A stretch of 54,983 bases of DNA, taken from contig CAINRC010000055.1 in assembly GCA_903852495.1 (NCBI GenBank), positions 1-54,983 of the forward strand. The letters run 5' to 3'. This DNA comes from an uncultured Geobacteraceae bacterium (GTDB lineage Bacteria > Desulfobacterota > Desulfuromonadia > Geobacterales > Pseudopelobacteraceae). Under the pieces are notes generated by a model that was not told where the DNA came from, made no database searches, and saw only the letters and a program-made list of their open reading frames with translations. Below are positions 43,754-52,836 of this stretch, in pieces. Position numbers and translations under genes: made by a program. Every line of letters begins with the position of its first letter. Within the stretch, counting starts at the first letter, position 1.

Positions 43754-45253
43754 ATGCTCCTCATATTTCCACCACTTGCCAAGGCGTGCGAACCTCCGGC
43801 CGGTGTGGCGCGTCTGGCCGGTGCGCTGAAGGCCCATGGGCTCCCCTGCCGGCTGCTTGACGCCAACCTGGAAGGGCAGCTCTGGCTGTTGGCACAGCCA
43901 CCGACAGTGGCGGACACCTGGACCCGCCGCGCCTTCAAAGGGGTGGAACACAACCTGGCTGCTCTGCGCGATATGCGTACCTACCGGAGCCCCGACCGTT
44001 TCCAACGTGCCGTCAGTGATCTCAACCACCTCCTGAACGTTTCTGCCGCCGGTAGTGGCATAACAATCGGGCTTGCCGACTACCAAAGCAGCACTGCTTC
44101 ACCTCTGCGGGCAGATGACCTGCTCGCAGCAGCCCGTGAGCCGGAACGTAATCCCTTTTACCCTTATTTCAGCGGACGTCTGCCCAATCTGCTTGCCGGT
44201 GTCGAAACCGTCGGTTTTTCACTCAACTATCTCAGTCAGGCGCTTTGTACCTTTGCCCTGATCGGCTATGTCAGGGCGAATTTCCCGGCGGTGAAAATAG
44301 TCCTTGGCGGCGGGTTGGTAACATCCTGGATGCAGCGTCCCGGCTGGCGCAACCCATTCGGTTCATTGGTGGATCACACGATCTCCGGGGCGGGAGAAGG
44401 GCCGCTGCTGGCACTTTTCGGCCGAGAGGCGACGGAGCGGCATGCCACCCCTGATTACACGGGTCTACCGCTCGCCGATTATTTTTCGCCCGGCCTGATC
44501 CTCCCGTACAGCGGCGGCAGCGGCTGCTACTGGAACCGCTGCTCGTTCTGCCCGGAGCGTGCCGAGGGAAACGCGTACCACCCGGTGCCGTCATCCAGGG
44601 TACTGACTGACCTTCGCACCCTGACGGAACAGACGCCGCCGATTCTCATTCATCTACTTGATAATGCCATCAGTCCCGTGCTGCTGCGTGCCCTGGCGGA
44701 AAAGCCTCCCGGCACCCCCTGGTACGGTTTTGCCCGTTTGGATGAACATCTGGCCGACCTCGACTTTTGCCGTGCCCTGAAACGTTCGGGGTGTGTGATG
44801 CTTAAGCTGGGGTTAGAGTCCGGCGACCAGGGTGTCCTGGAGCGGATGAGCAAAGGAATTGACCTCGGGGTGGCTTCACAGGTTCTGAATAACCTCAAGG
44901 AGTGCGGGATCGCGGTCTACTGCTACCTGTTGTTCGGGACGCCGGGGGAAACGGTGCTAGAGGCTCGCCGAACTCTGGAATTTGTTGCCCGGCACCACGA
45001 GGCGGTCAACTTTCTCAATCTGGCGCTGTTCAATATGCCGCTGTACGGAGACGAGGCTGCGGAATACGGGCATAAACCGTTTTACGAGGGAGACCTTTCG
45101 CTCTACACGGCGTTCCGGCATCCGGGTGGCTGGGATCGTAAGCAGGTGCGGCACTTTATTGAAAGTGAATTCAAGCGGCATCCGGCCATAGCGGCGATAG
45201 TGAGAAACGATCCGCCGCAGTTCGGCTCAAACCTCGCGGCGTTATTCATGTAG
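43754..45253 (+). CDS. B12-type radical SAM protein with CX4CX2C cluster motif
   Basis: The 499-residue protein has an N-terminal B12-binding-like domain (MLLIFPPLAKACEPPAGV; TVGFSLNYLSQALCTFALIG; KIVLGGGLVTSW) and a radical SAM barrel where the cluster cysteines are C258-YWNR-C263-SF-C266, a CX4CX2C spacing instead of CX3CX2C. LKLGLESGDQGVLERMSKG and CYLLFGTPGETVLEARRTLE are further barrel signatures. The substrate is unknown. It begins 5 bp after the lipoprotein gene with a poor ribosome site, implying coupling with it. A lipoprotein partner for a cytosolic radical SAM enzyme would be unusual. Confidence 0.8.
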   Translation: MLLIFPPLAKACEPPAGVARLAGALKAHGLPCRLLDANLEGQLWLLAQPPTVADTWTRRAFKGVEHNLAALRDMRTYRSPDRFQRAVSDLNHLLNVSAAGSGITIGLADYQSSTASPLRADDLLAAAREPERNPFYPYFSGRLPNLLAGVETVGFSLNYLSQALCTFALIGYVRANFPAVKIVLGGGLVTSWMQRPGWRNPFGSLVDHTISGAGEGPLLALFGREATERHATPDYTGLPLADYFSPGLILPYSGGSGCYWNRCSFCPERAEGNAYHPVPSSRVLTDLRTLTEQTPPILIHLLDNAISPVLLRALAEKPPGTPWYGFARLDEHLADLDFCRALKRSGCVMLKLGLESGDQGVLERMSKGIDLGVASQVLNNLKECGIAVYCYLLFGTPGETVLEARRTLEFVARHHEAVNFLNLALFNMPLYGDEAAEYGHKPFYEGDLSLYTAFRHPGGWDRKQVRHFIESEFKRHPAIAAIVRNDPPQFGSNLAALFM

Positions 45254-45319
45254 TAATAAAACCTTAACTTTTTGCCGCTAGTGTGATACAAGCCAAGCGC
45301 ATATTCTGCGGGAGATGAC

Positions 45320-45613
45320 ATGGAAATATTTGGCGGTTTCATGGTGATGATGAGTATCATCAGTCTTTTTCTGGCGGTGGTCTGGCTGGTCATGCCGTTT
45401 GTCGTGTTTGCCATCAAGGGAAAGCAGGATCGTACCCTGGAAGTGCTTGAAGCGATTGATAAACGTTTGGCAGTGCTGGAAGCCCGCACGCAGACGGTTG
45501 TTAACAGCGAAGTGCCGATCACACCGTCAGAGCCTTTCACTAATGAACATACAACGATGCCGGATGCACATGCTGCCATCAATAAAGATCCGGAAAAGTT
45601 ACCAACAGAGTAG
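45320..45613 (+). CDS. Small membrane protein
   Basis: The 97-residue protein has one long hydrophobic segment (FMVMMSIISLFLAVVWLVMPFVVFAI) and a polar C-terminal half (RTLEVLEAIDKRLAVLEART) that could form a short coiled coil. The first residues and a GGGAG ribosome site support the start. It is 20 bp upstream of fabI in the same direction, so it may share its transcript. No family is recognised. Confidence 0.65.
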   Translation: MEIFGGFMVMMSIISLFLAVVWLVMPFVVFAIKGKQDRTLEVLEAIDKRLAVLEARTQTVVNSEVPITPSEPFTNEHTTMPDAHAAINKDPEKLPTE

Positions 45614-45633
45614 AAAACAGGAGGACGAAACAT

Positions 45634-46401
45634 ATGTTGCTGCGTGGGAAAAAAGCCGTAATTTTCGGTGTTGCAAACGATAAAAGTATCGCCTGGGCAA
45701 TCGCCCGGCTTTTTCATGAGCAGGGAGCAGAGCTGGCGATCACTTACGCTGGCGAGGCCTTTGAAAAGCGTGTCCGTCCGCTGGCGGAGTCAATTAACAC
45801 TGCAATTGTTCTGCCGTGTAATGTTACCAGCGATGAAGAAATCACTTCGGTATTCAGCGAGCTTGGCAAAGTTTGGGACGGTGTTGATATTATCATTCAT
45901 GCGGTTGCGTTTGCGAACAAGGAAGAACTGAAGGGGACGATTCTCAACACCACCCGCGAAGGTTTTGCCACCGCCATGGATATCAGCGTCTACTCCTTTC
46001 TCGGCATCATGAAAGCGGCTCAGCCGTTGATGGCGGGAAGGGGCGGTTCCGCTCTGACACTCAGCTACTACGGAGCCATGAAGGTGTTTCCAAGCTACAA
46101 CGTCATGGGTATCGCCAAGGCTGCTCTGGAAGCGTCTGTGCGCTATCTGTCCGAAGCGGTCGGTCCTGAAGGAACCAGGGTTAACGCCATTTCTGCCGGC
46201 CCGATCCGTACCCTGGCAGCGGCGGGAGTGAACGGTTTCCACAATATTCTCAATCATGTGGAGTCAAAGTCTCCGCTGCGCCGGACTATCACCCAGGAAG
46301 ACGTGGCCAATGCGGCGCTCTACCTCAGCAGTAACATGGCCGGCGGTGTGAGCGGAGAGATCCACTACGTTGACGGCGGCTATAACATCATCGGGCTGTA
46401 A
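45634..46401 (+). CDS. fabI: Enoyl-[acyl-carrier-protein] reductase (FabI)
   Basis: The 255-residue protein is a FabI-type short-chain dehydrogenase: KKAVIFGVANDKSIAWAIAR (nucleotide binding), Y145 and Y155-NVMGIA-K162 (the YX6K active-site pair) and INAISAGPIRTLAA equivalent VNAISAGPIRTLAA. It performs the last reduction of each fatty-acid elongation cycle using NAD(P)H. It is preceded by AGGAGGACG. Its TAA is immediately followed, in the same frame and without another stop, by the upstream part of hflX. Confidence 0.95.
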   Translation: MLLRGKKAVIFGVANDKSIAWAIARLFHEQGAELAITYAGEAFEKRVRPLAESINTAIVLPCNVTSDEEITSVFSELGKVWDGVDIIIHAVAFANKEELKGTILNTTREGFATAMDISVYSFLGIMKAAQPLMAGRGGSALTLSYYGAMKVFPSYNVMGIAKAALEASVRYLSEAVGPEGTRVNAISAGPIRTLAAAGVNGFHNILNHVESKSPLRRTITQEDVANAALYLSSNMAGGVSGEIHYVDGGYNIIGL

Positions 46402-46416
46402 CTCCGGAGTATCCCT

Positions 46417-48096
46417 ATTAAAGAAGCATTCGGCAATCTTGCAGGCTTAAAATCAAGTCAGATCCAGTCCCTGGAACGCCTGTACCGCAGGCGTATCCCG
46501 GTGGCGGAATTCTGCTCCCCTGAACTGGCCGCCCGTCTCGTAGAAATCTCCAGTGACCTTCGCCGTCAGGTCGGCATTCTCGTCAATCGGGCCGGCAGTG
46601 TTGAATACGTTATTGTCGGTGACGAAAAGGGGCTGGTTATCCCAGATCTGCGCGATTATCCTCTCGGCAAGAGGGTATTGCGCGGTCTCCGTCTGATCCA
46701 TACCCACCTGAAGAATGAACCGGTTTCAGAAGACGATTTGACCGACCTTTCCCTGCTGCGCTTCGATCTGCTGGCCACCCTCACCTGTTCCCCCGGTAAA
46801 CCGCACATCTACGCCCAGTTGGCCTGGCTGTCCCCTGATCAGCACGGGGCGACCACGACCGTTGACCCGATCGATCTGCTGGAGCGGATTGATATCGACT
46901 GCGTCCATGTCATTCCTGAACTGGAAGCCGATCTTGAAAAGGCGGCCCGCACGGCAACGAAAACCGGGGAAGCGCTGGAGCGGGCGATCATGATCTCCGT
47001 GACGACCTCCGGAACCCGGCAGGAAGCGGAAGATTCAATGGCCGAGCTGCGGGAACTGGCGCGCACCGCCCAGGTGGAGGCACTGGACGAATTCATCCAG
47101 CGGCCCAAGACCCTCAATCCTCGTTTCCTCATGGGGGAGGGGATGATGCGGGACGTGGTCATCAGGGCGATGCAGCGGGGGGCCAGTATGCTGATCTTCG
47201 ACCAGGAGCTGACTCCGGCCCAGATCCGCTGTATCTCCGCTATGACGGAGCTCAAGGTCATCGACCGAAGTCAGCTGATTCTCGACATCTTTGCCCGGCG
47301 GGCGAAAACGCTGGACGGCAAGGTGCAGGTGGAACTGGCTCAACTCAAATACCTGCTGCCGCGTCTGACCGGCCGTGGTGTGCAGATGTCGCGACTGATG
47401 GGGGGAATCGGCGGGAGAGGGCCGGGCGAAACCAAGCTGGAAACCGATCGGCGCCGTATCCGCGACCGGATTGCCAGTCTGGAACGGGAACTCAAAGAGC
47501 TTTCCCAGGGGCGCGACCAGCGGCGCAAGCAGCGGGTCAAGGCGGGGGTGCCGATCATATCCATCGTCGGCTACACCAACGCCGGTAAATCGACCCTGCT
47601 GAATGCCCTGACCAAAAGTGACGTTTTTACGGAAGACCTTCTTTTTGCAACGCTTGATACCTCCACCCGCCGCCTCCGCTTTCCCCGGGAACGGGAGGTG
47701 ATCATCACCGACACGGTCGGTTTTATCCGCTCCCTCCCCAAGTCACTGCTGGGCGCGTTCAAAGCAACGCTGGAGGAAATGCGCGATGCCGACCTGTTGC
47801 TGCACGTGGTGGACGCATCTCACCCCCGTTTTGAGGATCAGATTGTTCAGGTGCGGACAATTCTGGCGGAGCTGGATTTGGGGGATAAGCAGGAACTGCT
47901 GGTGTACAACAAGTCGGATCTGCTGGATGAAATGAAGAAAAAGGACACGGTTGCGTTTCTGCGCGTCCGTCAGTCGGCCCGGACCCAGCTCAGTGCCACG
48001 GTATCAGCCCGTGACCGTAAAAGCCTCAAACCGCTGATGGATGAACTGCAGCGGCGGTTCTGGCCTGAAGAAGATGTTACTCAAATTGAGCTTTAA
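46417..48096 (+). CDS. hflX: GTPase HflX, probably starting at AUU
   Basis: From the ATT at 46417 the protein has 559 residues. The first ATG/GTG/TTG in frame is the GTG at 46501, but the 28 codons before it read KEAFGNLAGLKSSQIQSLER, then LYRRRIPVAEF, which looks like the conserved HflX N-terminus. There is no standard start codon in that stretch; a CGGAG sequence 7 nt before the ATT fits as ribosome site. Typical HflX features follow: VGYTNAGKSTLLNALTKSDVFTEDLLF, DTVGFIRSLP and NKSDLL. HflX binds the large ribosomal subunit and splits stalled or hibernating ribosomes. Its 3' end overlaps that of the convergent YceH-like gene by 20 bp. Confidence 0.88.
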   Translation: MKEAFGNLAGLKSSQIQSLERLYRRRIPVAEFCSPELAARLVEISSDLRRQVGILVNRAGSVEYVIVGDEKGLVIPDLRDYPLGKRVLRGLRLIHTHLKNEPVSEDDLTDLSLLRFDLLATLTCSPGKPHIYAQLAWLSPDQHGATTTVDPIDLLERIDIDCVHVIPELEADLEKAARTATKTGEALERAIMISVTTSGTRQEAEDSMAELRELARTAQVEALDEFIQRPKTLNPRFLMGEGMMRDVVIRAMQRGASMLIFDQELTPAQIRCISAMTELKVIDRSQLILDIFARRAKTLDGKVQVELAQLKYLLPRLTGRGVQMSRLMGGIGGRGPGETKLETDRRRIRDRIASLERELKELSQGRDQRRKQRVKAGVPIISIVGYTNAGKSTLLNALTKSDVFTEDLLFATLDTSTRRLRFPREREVIITDTVGFIRSLPKSLLGAFKATLEEMRDADLLLHVVDASHPRFEDQIVQVRTILAELDLGDKQELLVYNKSDLLDEMKKKDTVAFLRVRQSARTQLSATVSARDRKSLKPLMDELQRRFWPEEDVTQIEL

Positions 48097-48739
48097 ACTC
48101 CGCCATCTGCTGCTGTAACGCGGCAACTTCACCCCGCAGGAGAACAACCTCCTCCTCCAATTTGACAATCCGTTCGTTCTCCGCCATGACCCGCACCCGG
48201 GCCGCCTCTGGGCGTGCTTCAGTATGTTCCTGGACACTGCAGTCCGGCATTCCGGAAAAAAGCTGGGCATAGCGCCCCTCTTTTCTCCCCGGCTGGCGCG
48301 GCAACAGGGTGATCAGCGGTTTTTCCCGCCGGATGAGTTCCTCCAGCACCTCTTCAACCGCCTCCAGACTGCCGAACGGGTGCATCCGCTCTCCTCTGGT
48401 ACGCAGTTCACCGACGGTCTGCGGCCCCCGCACCAGCAGCTCGCAGAGGATCGCCTGTTCAGCCGGCATAAAGCCGAACTTCTCTGCCAGCAGGTGGCGG
48501 TATTTCGGAACGCGCCCCCCGTCTGCCGAAAGCAGTGCCAACTGTTTGAAACGGAGCTTCTCCAGACTCCGCACCACATCTTCCTCTGACAGAGTCATCA
48601 CCGGATCACGGTTGGATTTCTGGTTGCAGGCGTTGGTGAGGGAGTTCAGGGTCAGCGGATAATACTCCGGTGTGGTCAGCTCTTTTTCTATCAGGCTGCC
48701 GAGCACGCGTACTTCATGTTCATTGAGTGTTATTTCCAT
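48077..48739 (-). CDS. YceH (UPF0502) family protein
   Basis: The protein has 220 residues from the ATG after GGAGCAGCTATA. The N-terminal part matches the YceH family: LNEHEVRVLGSLIEKELTTP, YYPLTLNSLTNACNQKSNRD, then LELTRGER-like VGELRTRGERMHPFGSLEAVE. Two winged-helix-like repeats are expected. A C-terminal coiled coil (IVKLEEEVVLLRGEVAALQQ) is present. The function is not settled; a DNA-binding role is assumed from the fold. It ends within hflX on the opposite strand. Confidence 0.88.
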   Translation of the reverse strand: MEITLNEHEVRVLGSLIEKELTTPEYYPLTLNSLTNACNQKSNRDPVMTLSEEDVVRSLEKLRFKQLALLSADGGRVPKYRHLLAEKFGFMPAEQAILCELLVRGPQTVGELRTRGERMHPFGSLEAVEEVLEELIRREKPLITLLPRQPGRKEGRYAQLFSGMPDCSVQEHTEARPEAARVRVMAENERIVKLEEEVVLLRGEVAALQQQMAEFKAQFE

Positions 48740-48758
48740 TATAGCTGCTCCGTCTGCA

Positions 48759-49061
48759 TCAGTGAAATGTCGGCATCTTTTCCTGGAACAGCACATACGG
48801 ACTGACAATCAGCATGGCGAATTTTTTGTGCTGGTCATCTTCCCAGGAACGGATTTTTGAGTCCGATGGTTTGCCGATCATGCCGCTTTCCACCAGCTGC
48901 TGGATGATTTCCACATCATCGGTGGCGACTTTATGAGCAGTCTCCGCCAGGTCGAGGGCGTCATCGACCAGAATCAGTCCCCCCCGGTGCAGGTGGGCCC
49001 GTAGGCAGCTCCATTCGGCTTCGTCAATGGTAAGTGCCATTTCTTCTTTACTTGGTAACAT
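48759..49061 (-). CDS. DUF2288-like protein
   Basis: The protein has about 100 residues from the ATG preceded by GGAAGGGGTCACC (an ATG seven codons later is an alternative). The sequence EWSCLRAHLHRGGLILVDDALDLAETAHKVA and LIVSPYVLFQEKM resembles DUF2288, whose members carry an LDLVEVA-like motif and end in APWVLVQE. The function is unknown. It is 19 bp upstream of the YceH-like gene, probably in one transcript. Confidence 0.7.
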   Translation of the reverse strand: MLPSKEEMALTIDEAEWSCLRAHLHRGGLILVDDALDLAETAHKVATDDVEIIQQLVESGMIGKPSDSKIRSWEDDQHKKFAMLIVSPYVLFQEKMPTFH

Positions 49062-49113
49062 AGGTGACCCCTTCCCGCCGAAACTTGATACCCCATGGGG
49101 TAGCCGATTTTTA

Positions 49114-50139
49114 TCATGCGACGCAGACAAAGTCCACGCCTTCCTGCCAACCGCGTCGCTCTGCCACTGTCCGGAACTGCTCCCGCGCGCCGCGCACGCC
49201 GATGGCCACGATCATTTTTCTGCCATCCAGATTTAGTGCTTCCGGGGAAAGGACCAGTGCATGGTGCAGCATACGGCCAACCTTCCTCGGGTCAACATCC
49301 AGCCATGTGGAAACTGACACCTGCGCGGCGGCCAGCAACCGCTGCCACGCCCGGGCTTCCTGCCCCGCTCCGGCGATAACAACATCGCCGGTATTTTTCA
49401 GAAAACCGCGCAGCAGATGGTAACATTTGCAGGCCCGGAAGGCATGTAAGGTGTACTCCTCCATGGTGCGGGTGGCGCGTTCGGGGTGATCCCGCCAGAA
49501 CAGGAGTGTCTGCGGCAGCCGGGCGAAGTGCACTCCCGCTGTCGCCATGCGCAGCCAGAGATCATAATCTTCGGGCCAGCTGCTGTCATGGTAGCCGCCC
49601 ACCTCCTCCATGACACCCCTGCGTACCATGATGGAGGGATGGACAAAGGGGGACTCCACGAACAGATCCCGCATGATCAGGGCATGATCAGCCAGACCGT
49701 TCTGCCACTGCTCATAGTCAATCATCCCCTGTTTAATGCTCTGCCGGGGGAAATGCCGGAAGTTGCAGGCTACCAGCCCCGTTTCAGGGTGTGCATCCAG
49801 CCAGGCGGCTTGCAGCTCAAGGCGCCGGGGATGGCAGATGTCGTCACCGTCCAGGCGTGCCAGCAGCGGGGCGCGACAGAGTTCCAGACCGGCGTTGAGT
49901 GCCGCAACCAGGCCGCCCCCCTCACGGTGCAGTACCCGAATGCGCCTGTCCCCACCGGCCGCTTCGGCCAGGATGTGAGGCGTCTGGTCAGTGGAGCCGT
50001 CATCAACGGCGATCAGCTCCCAGTCGCAGTAGGTCTGCCGGTACAGTGAATCCAGCGTGGCCCGGAGGAAACGCCCTTCATTGCGCACCGGCATCAGTAG
50101 TGAAATATTCGGAATTGCAGGGCAGAGCTGTTGCGGCAT
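49114..50139 (-). CDS. Glycosyltransferase family 2
   Basis: The 341-residue protein has a GT-A fold: NISLLMPVRNEGRFLRATLD (nucleotide-sugar binding), WELIAVDDGSTDQTPHIL and ARLDGDDICHPRRLELQ (the metal-binding D-x-D region), with EDYDLWLRMA as the acceptor/base region (ED motif). It adds a sugar to a surface glycan; donor and acceptor are unknown. A C-terminal region of about 60 residues (VVIAGAGQEARAWQRLLAAA) resembles a small Rossmann domain and is not usual in GT2. It stands alone. Confidence 0.88.
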   Translation of the reverse strand: MPQQLCPAIPNISLLMPVRNEGRFLRATLDSLYRQTYCDWELIAVDDGSTDQTPHILAEAAGGDRRIRVLHREGGGLVAALNAGLELCRAPLLARLDGDDICHPRRLELQAAWLDAHPETGLVACNFRHFPRQSIKQGMIDYEQWQNGLADHALIMRDLFVESPFVHPSIMVRRGVMEEVGGYHDSSWPEDYDLWLRMATAGVHFARLPQTLLFWRDHPERATRTMEEYTLHAFRACKCYHLLRGFLKNTGDVVIAGAGQEARAWQRLLAAAQVSVSTWLDVDPRKVGRMLHHALVLSPEALNLDGRKMIVAIGVRGAREQFRTVAERRGWQEGVDFVCVA

Positions 50140-50227
50140 GATGTGAAATCCTGAAATTTATTTTTCTTGACGGCGTACGATGATACGGTAAGTATGCAGA
50201 TTAATCCATACAGGAATGATCAAAACT

Positions 50228-50896
50228 ATGAGTGCCTTTTTAACAGAGCAGCAGCACACGTTCAGCAGTATTGCGGCATCGCTTGCCGTGCGTGGAGTCG
50301 CCGGCGAACCAGACTCCGGCGGCCGGACACGCGCCGCAGTTGCCATGATCCTGCATCAGACTGACCATGATCTGGAAATCCTGTTTATTCAGCGTGCCGC
50401 CCACGATCTCGACCCCTGGTCAGGGCATATCGCATTCCCCGGGGGGAAACTGGAGGAGGGGGAGTTGGAGTGCCAGGCGGCCTGCCGGGAAACGCTGGAA
50501 GAAATCGGCATTGACTTGACGCGGGGGCACTATCTGGGGCGACTGTCGGATATCATCGGGACCAATCTGCCGGTGCGGGTATCCTGCTGCCTGTTCGGCG
50601 TGGACAGACTCGCCAATAATCCGGCCCTGAACGAAGAGGTGCGGGACCTGTTCTGGGTCTCGCTTTCTGATCTGCGCGATCCGGCGCGGCATCGGGTAAG
50701 CAGTGTGGCGTTCGATGAAAAACGTTTTGAAGTGCCGGCTATCGCACTTCCGGTCGATAACAAACCGGTGCTGTGGGGGATTACCTATCGGCTGGTGATG
50801 CAGTTTTTGACCGTGCTTGACCGTCGGGAAACCGCCGGAGAAAATTACAGCTTACTGCCTGAAACGGTAGAAATTAACGAGGAGGAAAGACCATGA
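50228..50896 (+). CDS. Nudix hydrolase (CoA pyrophosphatase-like)
   Basis: The 222-residue protein starts at MSAFLTEQQ (an ATG four codons earlier is an alternative). The Nudix box is [20 protein letters not shown], completing GX5EX7REXXEEXG with the following IGI. The upstream region [20 protein letters not shown] is typical of the CoA pyrophosphatase subgroup, including the [10 protein letters not shown]. It would cleave CoA or similar nucleotide diphosphates. Its TGA overlaps the ATG of the Tpx gene (ATGA). Confidence 0.87.
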   Translation: MSAFLTEQQHTFSSIAASLAVRGVAGEPDSGGRTRAAVAMILHQTDHDLEILFIQRAAHDLDPWSGHIAFPGGKLEEGELECQAACRETLEEIGIDLTRGHYLGRLSDIIGTNLPVRVSCCLFGVDRLANNPALNEEVRDLFWVSLSDLRDPARHRVSSVAFDEKRFEVPAIALPVDNKPVLWGITYRLVMQFLTVLDRRETAGENYSLLPETVEINEEERP

Positions 50897-51408
50897 GTGA
50901 AAAAACAGGAATAATTACGTTTAAAGGAAACCCCATGACCCTGCTGGGTGCTGCGCTTACGGTGGGTGATGCTGCTCCGGACTTTACCGTGGTTGACAAC
51001 GGGCTGGCCGCCACGTCGCTTGCCACCTTTGCCGGCAAAGTAAAAATTATCAGTGCGGTGCCGTCTCTGGATACCCCGGTGTGCGACACGGAAACCCGTC
51101 GTTTTAATCAGGAAGCCGCTTCCCTGCCGGGGGATGTGGTGGTTCTGACTATCAGCCTGGATCTCCCGTTTGCCCAGAAACGGTGGTGCGGCGCTGCTGG
51201 AATCGATTCGGTGATTACCCTATCCGACTACCGCGAACGCTCCTTCGGTCTCGGCTACGGCGTGCTGATCAAGGAACTGCTGCTGCTGACCCGTGCCGTG
51301 TTCGTCGTCGATGCCGCTAACGTTATCCGCTACATCCAGATAGTTCCGGAAGTCACCGGTGAACCTGATTATGCCGCAGCAATAGCCGCTGCAAGAGCGC
51401 TGCTGTAA
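50893..51408 (+). CDS. tpx: Thiol peroxidase Tpx (atypical 2-Cys peroxiredoxin)
   Basis: The 171-residue protein has the Tpx signature [19 protein letters not shown] with peroxidatic C64, and resolving C99 in QKRWCGAAG. It reduces lipid and other peroxides with thioredoxin in the cytoplasm or periplasm; here there is no signal peptide. It is coupled to the Nudix gene through an ATGA overlap and has a good GAGGAAAG site. A hairpin follows. It is the second peroxiredoxin in the window, after Bcp. Confidence 0.95.
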   Translation: MSEKTGIITFKGNPMTLLGAALTVGDAAPDFTVVDNGLAATSLATFAGKVKIISAVPSLDTPVCDTETRRFNQEAASLPGDVVVLTISLDLPFAQKRWCGAAGIDSVITLSDYRERSFGLGYGVLIKELLLLTRAVFVVDAANVIRYIQIVPEVTGEPDYAAAIAAARALL

Positions 51409-51417
51409 CAGTACCCT

Positions 51418-51447
51418 GTCAGGACGCTCCGGCTGGGGTGTCCTGAC
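51418..51447. terminator. Hairpin between tpx and the flavodoxin-like gene
   Basis: GTCAGGAC and GTCCTGAC form an 8-bp stem without a T-run, between convergent genes. Confidence 0.6.
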
Positions 51448-51459
51448 GCGTGGCACCTG

Positions 51460-52032
51460 TCAGGCAATTTTTTTCAGCAGCCAGGCCATATTCTCCCCCA
51501 GCACCTGCATGGTCCCCATCCCCTCTTCATCCTGAAGCACATCGCCAATGTTCCGGCCGACACCGATATTCCAGTAATTTGACGCCGGGATAATCATCTG
51601 CCCGATGCTGAAAAAGTGGTTAATGGTATCGAACACGTTGATAGCACCGGCCCGGCGTACCGACACCACGGCGGCACCGGCCTTGCGCTTGAACATATCG
51701 CCGTTTGCCCGTGACACCATACCGCACCGGTCGATCAGCGCCTTGGTTTCGGGGGTCAGGGCGGCAAAATATGTTGGAGAACCGATAATGATGCCGTCCG
51801 ACTCAAGCATCTTCTCGATGCAGCTGTTGGCGATGTCATCTGTCACGGCACAGCGCTTGTCCTTTCGTGAGAAGCATTGATAACAGGCGATGCAGCCGTG
51901 CAGTTTCTGGCCCCCCACCTGAACCATTTCAGTTTCTATTCCTTCTTTGTTCAGTGCGTCGAAGGCTTGGCCGATAAGCAACGAGGTGTTTCCTTCCTTC
52001 CGTGGACTGCCGTTGAATGCGGTAACTTTCAT
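51460..52032 (-). CDS. Flavodoxin-family NAD(P)H-dependent oxidoreductase
   Basis: The 190-residue protein has a flavodoxin-like fold: MKVTAFNGSPRKEGNTSLLI (phosphate loop), then HGCIACYQCFSRKDKRCAVTDD with a CxxCxxC cluster-like arrangement, and DGIIIGSPTYFAALTPETKA. The cysteines resemble the [4Fe-4S] site of iron-sulfur flavoproteins, though the last ligand is not certain. It probably reduces quinones or other small electron acceptors. It is divergent from the isochorismatase-like gene. Confidence 0.85.
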   Translation of the reverse strand: MKVTAFNGSPRKEGNTSLLIGQAFDALNKEGIETEMVQVGGQKLHGCIACYQCFSRKDKRCAVTDDIANSCIEKMLESDGIIIGSPTYFAALTPETKALIDRCGMVSRANGDMFKRKAGAAVVSVRRAGAINVFDTINHFFSIGQMIIPASNYWNIGVGRNIGDVLQDEEGMGTMQVLGENMAWLLKKIA

Positions 52033-52206
52033 GATGAACCTCCGGAGATAATATGCCGTCTTGATGTAGCATGGTACACCGGAGCAGACAATCAGTTTTG
52101 TTGCCTAAGGGAACGGCATAAAGAATTATCCGTCATGCGGGACACCGTTGATTATCACCGGCATCTGCGCTACACTGCTTCAAAATTAATTACAGAGGTG
52201 ATGATC

Positions 52207-52773
52207 ATGACAATAAAGGACAGTTTTTTTCTGATGCGGGACAAAGCGGTACTGGTGGTGATCGACGTGCAGGAAAAACTGTGCGTCGCGATGGATGAGG
52301 CTGTGCTGGGGAAACTGGTCAAGAACACCGGCATTCTGCTGGAAAGCGCTGCGGAACTGAATATACCCGTACTGGTAACGGAACAGTATGTCAAAGGGCT
52401 GGGAGCAACTCTACCGGAACTGAAGGAAAAGGCGGCAGCAGCTCCCTGTTTTGAAAAAATGACCTTCAGCTGCTGCGGCAGCCCGGAGTTTGTTGCGGCG
52501 CTCAAGTCCACCGGCAGGAGTCAGGTGATCATCACCGGCATGGAAACCCATGTGTGTGTTCTGCAGACGGTTATTGAACTTCGTGATGCCGGTCTGGACG
52601 TCCATGTGGTGAAGGATGCCGTCATGAGCCGCAGCAAGCAGAACTGGCAGACCGCCATTCAGGTCATGACCCTGGCCGGGGCGGTGCCCACCTGTACGGA
52701 ATCGGTTCTGTTTCAACTGTTGGGGGTTGCCGGGACGGAGGAATTCAAAAAGCTGTCAAAGCTGGTGAGATAA
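52207..52773 (+). CDS. Isochorismatase-family cysteine hydrolase
   Basis: The 188-residue protein starts at the ATG after GAGGTGATGATC. It has the family's aspartate (LVVIDVQEKL), a conserved ITGMETHVCVLQTVIEL with the nucleophile Cys, and the strand VVKDAVMSRSKQN. The lysine of the Asp-Lys-Cys triad is probably in the KMTFSCCGS segment. The substrate is unknown; members hydrolyse isochorismate, nicotinamide or similar amides. It is monocistronic with a terminator behind it. Confidence 0.88.
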   Translation: MTIKDSFFLMRDKAVLVVIDVQEKLCVAMDEAVLGKLVKNTGILLESAAELNIPVLVTEQYVKGLGATLPELKEKAAAAPCFEKMTFSCCGSPEFVAALKSTGRSQVIITGMETHVCVLQTVIELRDAGLDVHVVKDAVMSRSKQNWQTAIQVMTLAGAVPTCTESVLFQLLGVAGTEEFKKLSKLVR

Positions 52774-52798
52774 GCAGCGGGGTAAGAGGGTAGATGTG

Positions 52799-52836
52799 AA
52801 AACTCCGGCGGGTATCAATCCGCCGGAGTTTTTTTA
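52799..52836. terminator. Bidirectional terminator
   Basis: AACTCCGGCGG and CCGCCGGAGTT flank an 8-nt loop, with A and T runs, between convergent genes. Its outer part overlaps the last codons of the HAD gene. Confidence 0.85.
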
